Assembly (NCBI GenBank): GCA_023374045.1
Contig: CM041780.1
Location: forward strand, 94,025,005-94,089,004
Direction of reading: 5' to 3'
Source: Limonium bicolor
Lineage: Eukaryota > Streptophyta > Magnoliopsida > Caryophyllales > Plumbaginaceae
Length of the DNA stretch: 64,000 nt
The notes beneath the pieces were generated by a model that was given only the letters and a program-made list of their open reading frames with translations, ran no database searches and was not told the origin of the DNA. Each line of letters starts with the position of its first letter. Position 1 is the stretch's first letter. Below, piece after piece: positions 33,577-46,790 of this stretch. Made by a program: the position numbers and the translations under genes.

Positions 33577-36500
33577 TGTAACACCCCTCACAAATAAATA
33601 CGTAGTAGTCACTCACGTTAAACGCAAAGTAAAACGTCTTACAGCGGAAAGAAATAAACAACATTAAACTCACTTGGGTGTCACCTGCCATCACTCGCCC
33701 ACGCGAGTAACGAAGCAGTAATTAAATCCAACGCTAAAACAACAATACTACTACTCAACCGCCGTGACGACGAGATATCTCCTATACATCATACTAAGTC
33801 CATATCCACAACAGTCGACAAGTGAGCATCTACCCAAATCCCAAATACATACAACTGTACCGGCATACATCCACAAACTGATGTCGTTATACAAATAAAT
33901 TTCATGTGCAGTAATTAAGGTAATCCTAACTACCCTGTACCCGCACTTCGGCTTCGACGGAGATCAACAACCTGCACATAAGTGTAGCTCAGCGATAGAC
34001 GCCGTATACCGGATCTGGACCCTATTGGTCACTTGTCATTTTTAACCGCTTGATATTAGGTTGATTTCATGCTTTATCATTTTACAGATATAATAAATAC
34101 TGTAACAACATGCTTGATTATATAGCCATTCATCCGATCCGAACAGTCATTTATAAATATACACAGCACAATCACACATCATACAGTATGACAACATTAG
34201 TAAATCATACGTCGTATTTTTATCATCATCATGTATCACAACATTCGGCCCCCGGGCCCTCACATATCATTTGTTCTGGTTAGCACTGTCGGGCGTCAAT
34301 TAGGACAACCCGAAATATACTCACATGGACAGTAGTCCCACGTACACACAAGGTGCTCACTGCCCTGATCATCCGAAGACTTTGGGACTATTTCACTTTG
34401 CCTTTGTAAAGGCGTCCATTTAGGTGGCCAAGGGCCTGGTGCCAACGGTAGCACACTCCGCTTGACGATCTATCTAGGTTCGTTCAGGATTAACTAGGGT
34501 AGACCCGATACGGGATAACCCAAGAGATCTCTACGTGCGACCAGCAGCCAGTGACTGTCTGGATTAAGGTACATCATCACATTCATTCACACTCCACTGT
34601 TAACTTCATTAGTTAGGTAGTCAGTTACAGTTTTAATTATGGAGTACATCACTGATTTTGTTGGCTGCCTTGTGGGTCTTACGCATGCCTAGAATGATTC
34701 TAGGTAGTATTTACGTTTGAGTTGAAGCTCTAGGAACCGACAATGTCGTGTCCCGTCCCTAAGTGTTTTACTTAGGTTATAACTACATACTTGTAATACT
34801 TAGCGTATTAGGTCAGACAACGATAATTCCAATCACACGTCTCGCATATGTAGTTTTATATAAGTCGATCTATAGTCGACGTAGTATTAGTCCCGTAGGA
34901 CGTTCGTGCATAAATTAATAATGCAGTAACACAGATATCCATCACACACATGATCACATACATACATCACACACACGAAGAACGCTATATGGCAATCCAC
35001 ATGACAGTATGATTCGGTATTTCCGAATACGTCTGTAATCTCGGTACTACGCCCCCGGATTTTCAATTGTTACTAATAAATGAATAGTTATCTTAAAATT
35101 CCTTACTTGTAGTGAGTATTAGTACTCGGTTTAGCAAAGACGTCGGTTTCTATACGGACATCATAGTTAACGTTTTCAACCTAGGGATTACAGTTTCCAA
35201 CCCGTAATATTTTGAAGGATTACGCTTTACATAACTTCGTTCGCTCTCGTATATTTTCAATCCAACCGTTATATTGCATGCATAGGTACTTTTAAAATCC
35301 TATAGTTGCATGCATGGTTATAGTTTATAACCTATGGTTGTATGCACTCCATGCAACGTTAGTTTATATGACATAGCATATTACTATTCTTTAATATACC
35401 TTATATTATATAACTCCCCAATTATGTAGCAAATTGTATTTATTTAAAACCTTATGACTTTGTAGTATATAATTACACTAACAAGTCAATATTCATTATT
35501 TATTATTATATGGTTTGTAAACCATAATATATATGCATGCTATTTGCGCCGGTTTGCATACATGTATATATGTACATTGATTCTTAATGAAAGATGAAAC
35601 CTTACATTATGTACATGTTATTCCTTATTCAAGGTTTATTTTTTTTTTCATGCTCAAAATCATATGGTACCCATAGTATTTATGTCATTGTATACTATAG
35701 TTTACAATTTCATTTCTTGCATGATATTCATGCGGTAATAGTATATAGTTTTATAAACTACGTTTTAACCACCTACATTTATACGATGTTACACTCATAT
35801 CTTATATTATGTAACATGATATTTTATATTTCATTCAACAATACAATGTATAGTTTTTAAACCATATAAATATATATATATATTTGCCGCAAGGCATACA
35901 TGTTATACAATTATTAATTCTTCATTCCCCATAGTTTTCATTAATTACAATTTAACCACGCATTATTATACCATGTTATAAGCATCATATTTTATAACAC
36001 TAAAACCTTATAACAAAACATAACTTATAGTTTTATAAAATTCTTTATAACTGCCGAGAAGGCATTAATTATATTTCATTCACTTTTCAATTCCCCCACT
36101 TTCTATTTATTACAATTCCACCACATATTTTATAACATGCCATTTTAACCTTACATTATACCATTTGAACATTATGATGATTATATCATATAGTTTCATT
36201 ATTTTCGGTAATTGCACTCAGACCCTAGGTCTGTTTTGAACTCTCATTTCCAACCCTCTTATTTCCTTATACTTACGATCATGACACACATATTATATAA
36301 TGTTACACATACTATACATTATATCATTTTATTCTATTAATTCATTATAACATATGGTTTATATATATATACTTACCGAACAACCCTCATGCTGTTTTGG
36401 TATATTTCTTTCCAGCACCATATATTTTCTATATTTGCTCATAGCCACATATATTATAACGAGTTATACACTTAGGTTATACAATACGGTTTTTAATATT

Positions 36501-39500
36501 TGTTGTTGATATAACCTATAGTTTCTTGCTACCTATTTCCACACAGCCCCCATGTTGTTTCTAATTTCACTTCCGCCCACATTCTTTTCCCTTTATTTAC
36601 ATTTTGACCCCGATTTACATTATATACTTTCATATGTCACTAAAACCATATATTATACACTTTTATCAATATAGCCTTTTATATTCTTCCAAAAATTCCC
36701 AAATTTAATACTTAAGATATAAACCATCATATTAACCAAACTACACCTCTACCTTTCGGTATTTGCATTTTATACCCCATAAGTTTTATAAATTCAACAT
36801 TCCACTTATAATGCTAACATAAGTTCATAAATTAATTATTTATGACATTAAAATTGGTCAAACCTCCTAATATGGTCTATGTTGACCCAATAATTTTCAG
36901 TTTGACCAGGAGTTTGTATAATTATAGTTTGATCCCTATAATTTTCATAAATTATATTTTGTTTCAAAACTTTTTTAAATTTTTATAGAATTCATAAAAT
37001 GAGGTTTTAAAGCCTAATTTTCGGTTAATGCCTATAGTTGCCCCCAAAATTTATTTAAATTACAATTAAACCCCAAATCATTCCGGTAATATTTATTCTT
37101 GTTCTAAATCCATTTTAATCCATTTTTAACTTTATATAACAATTAAATTAAATGGCCTAAGATGCTTGGCCTTATTACAATAATTAACATGGAATATAAT
37201 TACACATAAATGTCATAAAAACTATATTGTTTACGGTTCATTGTATAGTTTTTCTTTTATGTTTCCTAAAATCATTTAATTAATTCATATGACCCAATAT
37301 GTCACCTAAACCTCATATTACCAACTAGAAATGTTATAAAACATTATAATACATAGTTTAGTCATTTAAGACCATGTTTGGTCTCGGCTTTCATCACCCA
37401 TACTCCAATATTTTTTTATAAATCATGTTTTTGACCCATAATTAATTTCCTTGACCTTATAGGTCATTAACACACCCAATTAATCCACCAAAAGTGTTAT
37501 TAAATATTTTAACACATAATCAAATCATTTCACCTAATGTAAACCCACGGCTATTACAATCATGTAACAAATGTCATAAAAAAATCATGTTATAATACAA
37601 GACAAGTATTTCTCACCTATCTTTGTTTCCCAAACCACCCAAGCACTCCAAACAACACCAACTACTCTCGGCCTGTTTAATATGCAAAGCTTAATTAGCT
37701 TTTGGAGTGTTAATGGCATTAGCTTCACATATACCTCATTAGAGTATTATTACTTACTTTGTATGTTTAGCCCTTGGATCTGTTTTTTTTTTCCTACGGT
37801 TAGTATGGGATTTCCATGGGTTTTCCAGCAGCATCTCATGCAAGAACAATGTCATATATTAGCCATGTAAGCAAGGTTATTATGGATTGATTTATGCTTG
37901 TAAAGTAGATAATATTTACCTTATTTGAAGCTGGGTTCAAGGCTTACTTGCGCCTGTTTTTCCAAGGCAAGACAAGTGTTAAGCTAGTATTTACACTAGT
38001 ACATGTGGTCGGTAGTATAAGGAAGAAAACAGAGGGGGGGTTCCCTTACCGAAAGCATGATCAACCAAGAACATTTGCATGTGTTTTGTTCTTTCACAAG
38101 CTGGTACACCTACTGGTATTTTCGTGAAGAAAGGCAGAGAAAAGAGCTTAAGCATGCTGGAGAAGTGAGGGTGTACTATCGGTAGAACAACAAGGAGTGA
38201 ACATGGTCAGAGTTTACCGAGTTGGGTAGAACTAAAGAGCTCGAGCCTGGATTGCTTTTTGCTTCCCAAGATGGTGTTCTCACTCTGGTTTTCCCACGTA
38301 AGAAGGCAGAAGAAGAAGCTTATATAAGCTAGGTATATTGCCGGTAAGACAATGAAGAAAGTAGTGATATTTCCTTACCGAGATGGATGAAGTGGAAGTC
38401 TATACCTGGAGCTTTTCTTTCATTAAGTGCTGGTTGGTTTCCCTCTGTTCTGTACGTGAAGAAAACGGGAAGAGGGCTCATGATTGCTGGGTGTGCCTCT
38501 TTGTTTTTGTACGTGCAGAAATCAGAGAGCAAAGCTCATGACAAGCTAGCAATATTACCGGCAAGAACAAAGGGAGAACGCAGTGGTGAAACTCACCGAA
38601 ATGGTGAAGAGAAAGGAGGTTCACACTTGGGTCTTTTCCTCCTCGAACCTGGGCGTTGTTCTCTGGCTGTTCCCATGTAGAGGAAATAAAGAAGAGCTTG
38701 ATATGAGCTGGGGTTATTACCGGAATAGAGAAGAAGAGATGAGCATTCTTCTTTTGAGTCAGAAGTGCTTACCTACAACAAGTAGCAGCAAGGAAGATTG
38801 AATGGTGTTCACGGTTCTGGAGCAGCAAGCGGAAGGAGAAAAACTGGGAACTTCCACTACAACTCAAACGACCGGTGCTGGAAGTTGAGTGCTACTCCCG
38901 GTTCTGAATGATAGTAGTGTTTGGAGCTTCCGGTTGAAGAAGAAGAAGGTGACCGATGGAGGAAGAAAGGAATCGCCTATAGCCGGGGTAGCAGCAACAG
39001 AAGATGAACATCACACTCTCGGTTCTGCAACAGCAAAGATGGGTTTGGTTCTCTGTTGAAGAAGAGGAAGAAAAAAAGAACCGCATCGATAAGGAAGAAA
39101 GATGCCGATGAAGAAGGAGGAAAAGAATCGGTCAAGCTGGAAGATGCTATCGGTTATGGAGCAGCATGGAGTGAGCTTGGATTCTTGTGGGATGAAGAAG
39201 AGTAATGTACCGATAAGAAGAAAAAGAGAAACCGACTGAGTGGTAGTAGGTATGGGTTGGTAGTGTGGTCAAGGTGGGAAGTTCCCATGTCACAATATTA
39301 CTTGGAACTGCAGTGGTTGTCGGTTTAAATGGGTAGAAAAGCAAGGGTAGGACAGCTTGTTTAATTATTCTATATTACATGGGTACATGTCATAATCATG
39401 CCCATATTTTTTTGTGTATCCGGTGGATATAGCAAGTACTGCAAGAGGATGTGGTGGGCTAGACAGGCAGGCGGAAATATATAGCTTCGGTGGGGACAAT

Positions 39501-40324
39501 TAGTTAGATTAGTTGGTATTATGCAGTAGGAAGGTATTACTTCACATTATATGTATACATGTCATGAACTTACATTTATTTATTTTTTTGTGTCATTCGG
39601 TGGCTTTGAAGACATTCAGAATCATTATGGATGGGGATGACATATCCAGATGTCGGAAGTGGTATACCAAGGTAGGAAGTGTGGGTTTTGATTGGTTAAT
39701 TTGAAAGATAATAACTGTTACTTTAATATAGTAAGGCTAGTGACTCATCTTCAATTGTAAGCAAGGACGGTAACATGCTGAGTTATAGGTTTTAAGCTGG
39801 CGGAAGTTAATAGCCAAGGTCAAGGTACATATTGACCATAGACATGATTAAATGATTAAATGTTATTTTTGCACTATTTGGTTATTATTCACAATACAAT
39901 GCACATATTTTTGGTTATTTCGAAAAAAAACTTTATTTATACATTTCAATGTGATACATTATGTCACATTAGTATATTTAAGGGTATTTAAGACCCTAAA
40001 ATTAAATAGAACCCATTTTGGAGACAATTTCACCAAAAATGTGCTTTAAGGAAGTTTGGTGTACATTTTGTGTCCCAATGAGTTTCTGAGCTCGGTTTCC
40101 CTTGGAAACGGTTTTAATGTGTTCATTTATGAGTTATAAGGCTCAGATTAAAATTTTAGGTCAAACGGAAGTCGTTTGGATATTTATTCACCCTAAAAGG
40201 TCAAAGGGTGTAATTCTTGTTTTCTGTTAAACATTGTTGTGTTTAATTTATTTTTGAGACATGTTTAGGCCTCAATTTAATTGATTATATATTTAATCAA
40301 TATTAATTAAGTAGGGGTATTTCA
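33577..40324 (-). mobile_element. Element E: solo LTR of about 6.7 kb
   Basis: Starts TGTAACACCCCTCAC and ends GTAGGGGTATTTCA. It is flanked by the TSD GCCTC (33572-33576, 40325-40329) and inserted in the 180-bp array. No second LTR, PBS or coding domain is inside it. Its right end shares a segment with LTR A (AAAATGTGCTTTAAGGA..., GGTTTTAATGTGTTCATT), so it belongs to a related family and has the same orientation. It could instead be a complete element with undetectable LTRs, but I see no internal repeat pair. Confidence 0.85.
38040..38760. repeat. Divergent tandem repeat inside solo LTR E
   Basis: Four or more units of about 150-200 bases, sharing AGCTxGxxxTATTxCCGGTAA, CTTACCGAxATGG and GGxTCTTTTC-like words. 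The units are well diverged. No coding sense is evident. Confidence 0.55.
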
Positions 40325-40560
40325 GCCTCAACTAGACCTCTTGATATCTAGCTATAGGCCTTATGCCGAGCCTATAATACCAACAACCCGATTCGATTTA
40401 AGGTGCACGAGGGCTTAGGAGTGCCTCAACTGGACCTCTTGATATCCAGTCCTAGGGCTTATGACGGGCCTAGAATGCGATTGAAGTACGAGGACTTAGG
40501 AGTGCCTCAACTAGACCTCTTGATATCTAGTTATAGGACTTATGATGAGCCTATAATACT
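40325..40560. repeat. 180-bp array of element D, resumed after the solo LTR
   Basis: Continues the repeat unit broken at 33576 (GCCTCAACTAGACCTC), with one further unit and a partial one ending in TATAATAC. Confidence 0.88.
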
Positions 40561-42793
40561 TTGATAGAGTTGTAGGAAACTCGCTGTGGTGAGAGGTTGA
40601 TCTGAAGTCTAATTTAGCTGCATGTTGATTCGGGGTCGGACGCTCTCTGATGGGTCCTTCGATCCTCAACGAAGGATTTGAGATTGGAAATTTTATCTGG
40701 TGTTGTCTCCCTTAACTGCATGAGTATTCGGGATGATGAGATCGGGTGATTCCGATATATACGGTCGGATGGTTTGGCATAGCTTTTGGGGACCGTAGTG
40801 GTCAAGTGCGATTTTCGTGATATTGGAGAGGGCTTTAGCCGATGACTCTAGTAGTTTGACGGCGGCCCTGGCGTTGCACTAGGATGGCTCTGGTATGGCT
40901 CTAAGATGGCTCCGGTATCGCCTTGAGATGGCTCCGGTATGGCCCTGAGATGGCTCCGGTATGGCCCTGAGATGGCTCCGGTATCGCCTTGAGATGGATC
41001 CTGTATGGCCTTGAGATGGCTTCGGTATGGCCTTGAGATGGCTCCGGTACGGCCCTGAGATGGCTCCTCTTAGTTGAGGTGGATTCCTTCATAAGGTGAC
41101 AGCAATGACCTTGTGGTTCAAGGGGTGGATGGTTTTTATTTGGGACGGGGTCGCACCCTGAGAGGGTTTCCTACGTACTCAACTCCCAATGAGATCAGAC
41201 CTTACGTAGTTCATAAATTTTGGCGAGTGAGGAGTTTAGTGGTGAGGAGGGATGTCTTGCGGGGCATCTCTTTGAACGGTGCCCAAAGACTTTTAGCCCT
41301 TTGTTTTGATGACTGCGCAATCTTTCACATTACCCCGAGGATGGTTGTCGTGTCGGTCGACGAAGGAGACAGGCACTATTTTGTGGCTTCCCCTACAAGG
41401 GGAGAGTATGCTCATCTTTCTCTTTCCATGTTGTAGGATATTATGTTTGAATCGATGGACGCAAATCTATTCTACATGCATTTTTTTGGAATTGGATATG
41501 ATTGAATGCAAAGGAAATGTCGTGTCAAGGTGAGCTCAACCAAGAATTCTAGTTAAGGCAAATCAGTCACCTTTAAGCCACTTCTCTCTTTAAAGTTTTC
41601 CCGAAAGTGGTCTATCGGGGTCTCTTATACCTTTCTGTTTCCTTTCTTAAGGTCAGTTAGGCTTTCTTTAATCGGGGTGATGAACACTCGTTTTTTTTTC
41701 TACCTTCCTGATTTCTTTGACACTTGTTTGTGCACGATTGTATTGACAAGATCGGACGCATCGTGGCCTTTCATATTTCAAATTTGGTACTTTTCGAATC
41801 GGGCAAATACCATCTCTAAGTCGGAGGTCTTCCAATGGGTTATAACGGGGCTGCAGGGTATGTCACATGGGACTGGAGGATTTGTTTGAGAATTGTGGAG
41901 CTTTTGTGCAACGGAGGATATGCTTCACCTTTTCCATGGATGGAGTGATTTTAGACCCTTTTCGCATTTGTGCGGATTATTATGTGTTCTCATTTTGATT
42001 TGCTACTTTCTTTGAGTAGTCTATTTGCACTGCTTTGTGTTTGACGTATTTGTTCTTATCTACTCCTCAAGTGGGGATGTTTCACGCAATGTGGGGCTTT
42101 CATTTCTTCTCTTTACTCTTTAGAGTATTTTGTGTTTTGTTTCTCTCATTTTCATCCTCTTTTGCAAGGGTGAATTGTTGTGTGGTGTGTGCTGGTATAT
42201 CGTGGAGCTATTTCCGAAAATGCTTAGGTTTTCAACGAAAGGTTCAGCGGGGTTCACTAAGTGATCGTTTTCAGGATCAATAAGGCTTTTTGGCCTTGTG
42301 GAGGTTTTCTTTGATCCAAGGTGCCTCGTCATCCCTATTGACAGATATTTGTTTCCTCTACTATTCCCAAATTTTGACATGAATGGTAACGCGCTTTTCT
42401 CATTAATATTTGGTTCCGTGACGGGAGATCCTCGCATGGTGCTTTGAAATTTAAATGCTCAGGCGCTCTGGGTTTTGCACGCTCTGTGTTCCTCTCATGC
42501 ACTCAACTCTCACGGGAGGTTAGAGATCCTTTCAAGACCTCTTCGAGAAAAATGATACAAGAGTTCGGCGGCCCTTGATGACTTATGTGACTTTCTTGAA
42601 TTTAAGATCAAAACACACCTCGAGACTGGGGATATGCACATGCAAATACAATGAAACTAAACCTAATGTAGATGGTAATGATAACTTTCGTGTGGATGTT
42701 TTTTTTTTGGTTTTTGTGTGGATGCATTTTTTCATATGGATGCATTTTTTGGATTTTTAAATGGATGCATTTTTTTTGGATTTTTGTGACGGC
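40561..42793 (-). other. 3' untranslated region of element D with short repeats
   Basis: Long non-coding stretch between the integrase stop and the 180-bp array. It contains a GATGGCTCCGGTATGGCCCT-like repeat of about 22 bases (40882-41075, about eight copies). At about 41145-41215 there is a GC-rich segment (AGAGGGTTTCCTACGTACTC, GAGATCAGACC, ACGTAG) of a type I recall from the 3' part of many Tat/Ogre elements. A GGATGCATTTTTT repeat (four copies) lies at 42690-42785. I see no gene. Confidence 0.6.
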
Positions 42794-44139
42794 TCAGACA
42801 TAATATCGTTTCAACTGATCGAGATTGACAAGGCTTTGAAAATTTTCTCCGTCTAGATCTGTCAGCAATACCGCACCATGAGGGGTTATCTCTTTGACCA
42901 GATAGGGGCCCACCCAGTTCGGTCTGAATTTCCCTGCGGGTCCGGCAAATCCTTTCTCAACTCTTTTAGGACGAGATCACCCACTTGGATGATTCGTTCT
43001 TTGACCCTTTTGTTGAACGATCTAGCCATTCTCTTCTGGTAACCCTGGATATGTTATAATGCATGTAGGCGCTTTTCATCAAGAAGAGCTAAACTGTCAT
43101 AGCGTTGTTGCATCCAGTCACTTTCAGCGATTTTCAGTTCATTAGCGACTCGAAGAGTTGGAATTTCAAGCTCAATTGGCAAGACACATTCTGACCCGTA
43201 CACCAAGGAATACGGGGTGGCTCCGGTTGCAGTTCTGACCGTAGTTCGGTAACCCCAGAGAGCATAATGCAGCTTTTCTGGCCACTCTCTGTATCTCAAC
43301 CATTTTTGACAATGCGCTTTTTACAGCTTTGTTGGCGGCTTCGACTGCTCCGTTAGTCTGAGGCCTGTATGGAAATGATCTGTGGTAACGTATGTTGTAT
43401 TTTTCCATGACCCGGATAGTGTCTCCGTCGTATTGAGGACCGTTGTCTGATACGAATTCTGAGGGAACCCCGTATCGGCATATGATGTCTCTCTCGATAA
43501 ACTGGGCAACTTGTGTTGATCCAATATTCGCAAACGACTGTGCTTCGACCCATTTACTGAAATAGTCTATTGCCACAAGGATGTAGCGATGCCCATTCGA
43601 AGCTTTAGGGTGAATCTCACCAATGATGTCGATTCCCCATATAGAGAACGGCCAAGGAGCTGCCATGGCTGTTAGGGGTAGGGGAGGCAGGTGTTGCAAA
43701 TTAGCATGCGTTTGACACTTGGCGCACTTTTTCACAAATGCGTGACAGTCGGCTTCCATTGTTGTCCAGTAGTACCCTAGTCTGAGGATTTTCCGGGATA
43801 GGGAATGTCCTCCAACATGGGTCCCACATACTCCCTCGTGGACATCCTCGATGATTTTATCAGCCTCTTTTCGGGTCACACATAAGTGTTGGACTCCATT
43901 CGGCATTCTCTTGTAGACCCTAGTTCCGCATATTACGTATTGACTTGACATTCTTCTCAGCGCAATGCGGTCCTGCTTAGTGGCTTCTAGCGGATACTCT
44001 CCTTTTCTAAGGAAATTCTCAATGTCCACGAACCACTCATCTTCGGTTTCTTCTACTTCGATGACTCCAATCTCGAATGAGGGTACATTAGTCATGGTTA
44101 TCCACAAAAGGAAGTACAATGAACCGGTCGGTACTTGGA
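42794..44139 (-). CDS. Integrase (element D pol)
   Basis: C-terminal pol domain. The zinc finger is HVGGH with CAKC; the catalytic DDE is in WGIDIIGEI, FVSDNGPQYDG and QTNGAVEAANK. After KMVE near 43300 the reading shifts by one base into the frame carrying YREWPEKLHYALWGYRT. A further shift near 42915 leads to GPYLVKEITPHG and the LDQLKRYYV end at a TGA (42796-42794). This is the GPY/F-type C-terminus; no chromodomain is seen, as expected for Tat. At least two frameshifts make it non-functional as read. Confidence 0.9.
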
Positions 44140-45012
44140 CTACTGAAGCCAAGGATGCCAAGGAGTCGGCGAAGATATTCTGGCTACAGCTCACATGCTT
44201 GAAAGTCACGTTTCGAAAGGAGGTGACTAGGTATGAAAGGTAGTCATGGTAGGGGATCAATCGTTCTTCTCTGATCTCCCAAGTCTGGTTGACTTGTGAA
44301 ATAACGAGATTAGAGTCGCCAAAGACTTCTAACTCCTCCACTTGCAATTCTAACGCCATTTCCAATCCCTAGATGCAGGCCTCGTACTCTACCATGTTAT
44401 TAGTGACTGGGTAATTGATTTTTACCACAGCTGGAAGCAGATCCCCTTCAGGATGGATCAACAAGATCCCGGCCCCTTTTCCCTTATGGTTGACAGCACC
44501 ATCAAAGTACAACCTCCAACAGGTTTTTCGTAATGTCATGATTTGCTCATTCGGGAAGTCATCATTTCCGAAGAGCTCGGATGCTACGGGGCATTTTGCT
44601 AGGTGTTCGGCTATGGCACTCCCTTTGATTGATTTTTGAATTTTGAAAGTGATATCGAATTCGGATAACAATAGGGACCATCTGGATAAGCGACCGTCAA
44701 GAATTGGCTTTTCCAGAAGGTACTTTATAGGGTTCATGCGTGTAATCAGATGAACCTCTTGCCCTAACAAGTAATGTCTTAGTTTCTTCGTAGCCCAGAC
44801 CAAAGCAGCGCAAAATTTGTGGATGTCGGAGTATCGCGTTTCCGTATCAACCCATTTTTTACTGATATGGTAGATCGACTTTTCGCGCGGTGGGGATCCC
44901 TGTTCCTGGGCCAGCATGGCGCCCATTGACGTTTCTCGGGCAGTGAGGTAAAGGATCATTAGCTTACCCTCCTGGGGCTGTACCAAGACTGGCGGGTTCT
45001 GTAGATAGGTTT
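44140..45012 (-). CDS. Degenerate gypsy RNase H plus archaeal-type RNase H (element D pol)
   Basis: The first part (44986 to about 44560) is the usual gypsy RNase H fold but lacks its acidic residues (LYLTARETSMGA where Asp is expected, LITRMNP where SDH is expected). The second part (WRLYFDGAVNHKGKGAG, then VFGDSNLVISQV) is an archaeal-type RNase H with its Asp residues in place. This pair marks the Tat/Ogre lineage, in which the second domain is thought to replace the first. An in-frame TAG lies at 44371-44369, inside the second domain. A frameshift near 45020 separates this part from RT. Confidence 0.87.
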
Positions 45013-45906
45013 TTATCTTTTCAATGTTTCATGACATTGTTCATTCCAGACTTTAGACGTGTCTTTCTTCAACAGACGAAAAATAGGCTCACAGGTCTCG
45101 GTTAGCTGCATGATGAACCTTCTGATATACTGAACTCTGCCTAAGAAACCCCTGATTTCTTTTTCGGTCTTCAGAGACATTTCTTGAATGGCTTTTATCT
45201 TATCTGGGTCTACCTCGATTCCACGGGTTGTGATCAGGAAATCCAGAAGCTTTCCCCCGGTTACACCGAATGTGCATTTTTCCGGGTTGAGTTTCATTTG
45301 ATATTTTCGCATTCCGTCAAAGAACTTTCTCAAGTTTGTCAGGTGGTCCTCTCGTTGGGCAGCTTTGACGATCATGTCATCTACGTATACCTCCACTTCC
45401 TTGTGGATCATATCATGCAATAGTGTAGTGGCAACCCTTTGATACGTGGCTTCGGCATTTTTCAAGCCAAAGGGCATGTTTACGTAAGAAAAGGTTCCCC
45501 ACTGTGTAATAAAAGATGTTTTTTCCTGATCTTCTACAGCCATTCGGATTTGGTTGTAACCCGAAAATCCATCCATGAATGACAGTAACGCGTGTTGGGC
45601 AGTATTATCAACAAGGATATCAATGTTAGGTAAGGGAAAGCTGTATTTGGGGCTGGCCTCGTTTAAGTCCCGAAAATCGATGCACACTCGCACCTTTCCA
45701 TTTTTCTTTAGGACGGCTACGATATTGGCTAACCAATTAGGGTAGTTGACGACCCGGATATATCCGACACGTAGCAACTTCTCAACTTCCTCTTTTACTT
45801 TCAATTGTTGCTCAGGTTTCATTCGTCTTAAACGTTGCTTCTTAGGTTTGGCATTGGGATACAACGGTATTCGGTGTTGGACAATGTCAGGGTCGATCCC
45901 AGGCAT
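45013..45906 (-). CDS. Reverse transcriptase (element D pol)
   Basis: 297 open codons from the Met at 45906. Motifs: KKNGKVRVCIDFRDLN (68-82), MPFGLKNA (144-151), the catalytic YVDD at 174-177, and the thumb/connection segment FLGRVQYIRRFI. The RT type is Tat (YVDDMIVK). The frame extends upstream of the Met; the true polyprotein start is farther up. It ends by frameshift at 45013. Confidence 0.95.
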   Translation of the reverse strand: MPGIDPDIVQHRIPLYPNAKPKKQRLRRMKPEQQLKVKEEVEKLLRVGYIRVVNYPNWLANIVAVLKKNGKVRVCIDFRDLNEASPKYSFPLPNIDILVDNTAQHALLSFMDGFSGYNQIRMAVEDQEKTSFITQWGTFSYVNMPFGLKNAEATYQRVATTLLHDMIHKEVEVYVDDMIVKAAQREDHLTNLRKFFDGMRKYQMKLNPEKCTFGVTGGKLLDFLITTRGIEVDPDKIKAIQEMSLKTEKEIRGFLGRVQYIRRFIMQLTETCEPIFRLLKKDTSKVWNEQCHETLKR

Positions 45907-45956
45907 GTCTGCGTAACTCCAAGCAAAAACATCGACATATTCGGTTAGTAGAGAAG

Positions 45957-46790
45957 TCAGGTCCTGTTTTCAGCTTCACTCAGACCCGAACCGACTTGCA
46001 AAGTTTTGGGGTTATCAGGCGTTCCGATATTTATTGCCACAGTATCCTCTACAATCTGGGTGTGAGTGGAATATTGTTCTGTGGGAGGCATATTCCCCTC
46101 ATCATATTCCTCCTCTTCGGCCTCAAGAATTTGTAATGAATCGAACGTTTGAGAAGACATAATAGATGAATACTCTGAACAAACTAAATTTCCATTAATA
46201 TCCGATGAGCTTGGGAGCTCTGAGATTGTCAGAAAATTGCCACCATTTTTACAAGTGAAAATAAATGGTGGCGATCCTTCCCCTAGTCTAATTCTATTTG
46301 CATTGCCGATGTTCTTATTACACTGATAACTGCATTCATCACTAGTAACATTGCCATCACTACTGCTACTATCATCGTCACTACCAACTAGACTAACTAC
46401 GTAAGGCTCCTGGGAAATCAGCTCCTCTTTCTCATGATAGACGACAAGACACGCTCCATGGCCATCTACCAAGGGTGCGGGGTCCTTGATGACTGGTTTG
46501 ATCATGATACTGCTCTCCACTGCATCCTCAGGCATTTCTTGGTCGCATCCCTTGTCGTCATGGTCTTCAGGGCATGAGTTGAGGGAGAATAAAGTGGTCC
46601 ACCAGCTCCCCCACTCCATTGTCTCTTGATCCTCCTGGGCCCGAGCTACTCTCTGCTTATCACAACTCACAGATACATGAGGTTCAAGGTTAACGGATAA
46701 GAAAGAATCTGTGGGAATTCTTACATGCGAATCTGTCAACATCATACCTGGCATTTCTAAATCCCAACCCGGCTCCTCGTCCTCCAACAT
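45957..46790 (-). CDS. Acidic linker between protease and RT (element D)
   Basis: 277 codons, rich in Glu, Asp and Ser, with no catalytic motif. It ends in GSGLSEAENRT, directly before the RT region. In Ogre elements this interval between protease and RT often contains a spliced intron; I see no clear donor/acceptor pair here. It overlaps the protease/G-patch ORF by a frameshift near 46700-46790. Confidence 0.65.
   Translation of the reverse strand: MLEDEEPGWDLEMPGMMLTDSHVRIPTDSFLSVNLEPHVSVSCDKQRVARAQEDQETMEWGSWWTTLFSLNSCPEDHDDKGCDQEMPEDAVESSIMIKPVIKDPAPLVDGHGACLVVYHEKEELISQEPYVVSLVGSDDDSSSSDGNVTSDECSYQCNKNIGNANRIRLGEGSPPFIFTCKNGGNFLTISELPSSSDINGNLVCSEYSSIMSSQTFDSLQILEAEEEEYDEGNMPPTEQYSTHTQIVEDTVAINIGTPDNPKTLQVGSGLSEAENRT

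Noticed and set aside
40882..41092. Regular short repeats considered as a CRISPR-like array
   Set aside because: Units of about 22 bases are contiguous without unique spacers, in a plant retrotransposon; it is a simple tandem repeat.
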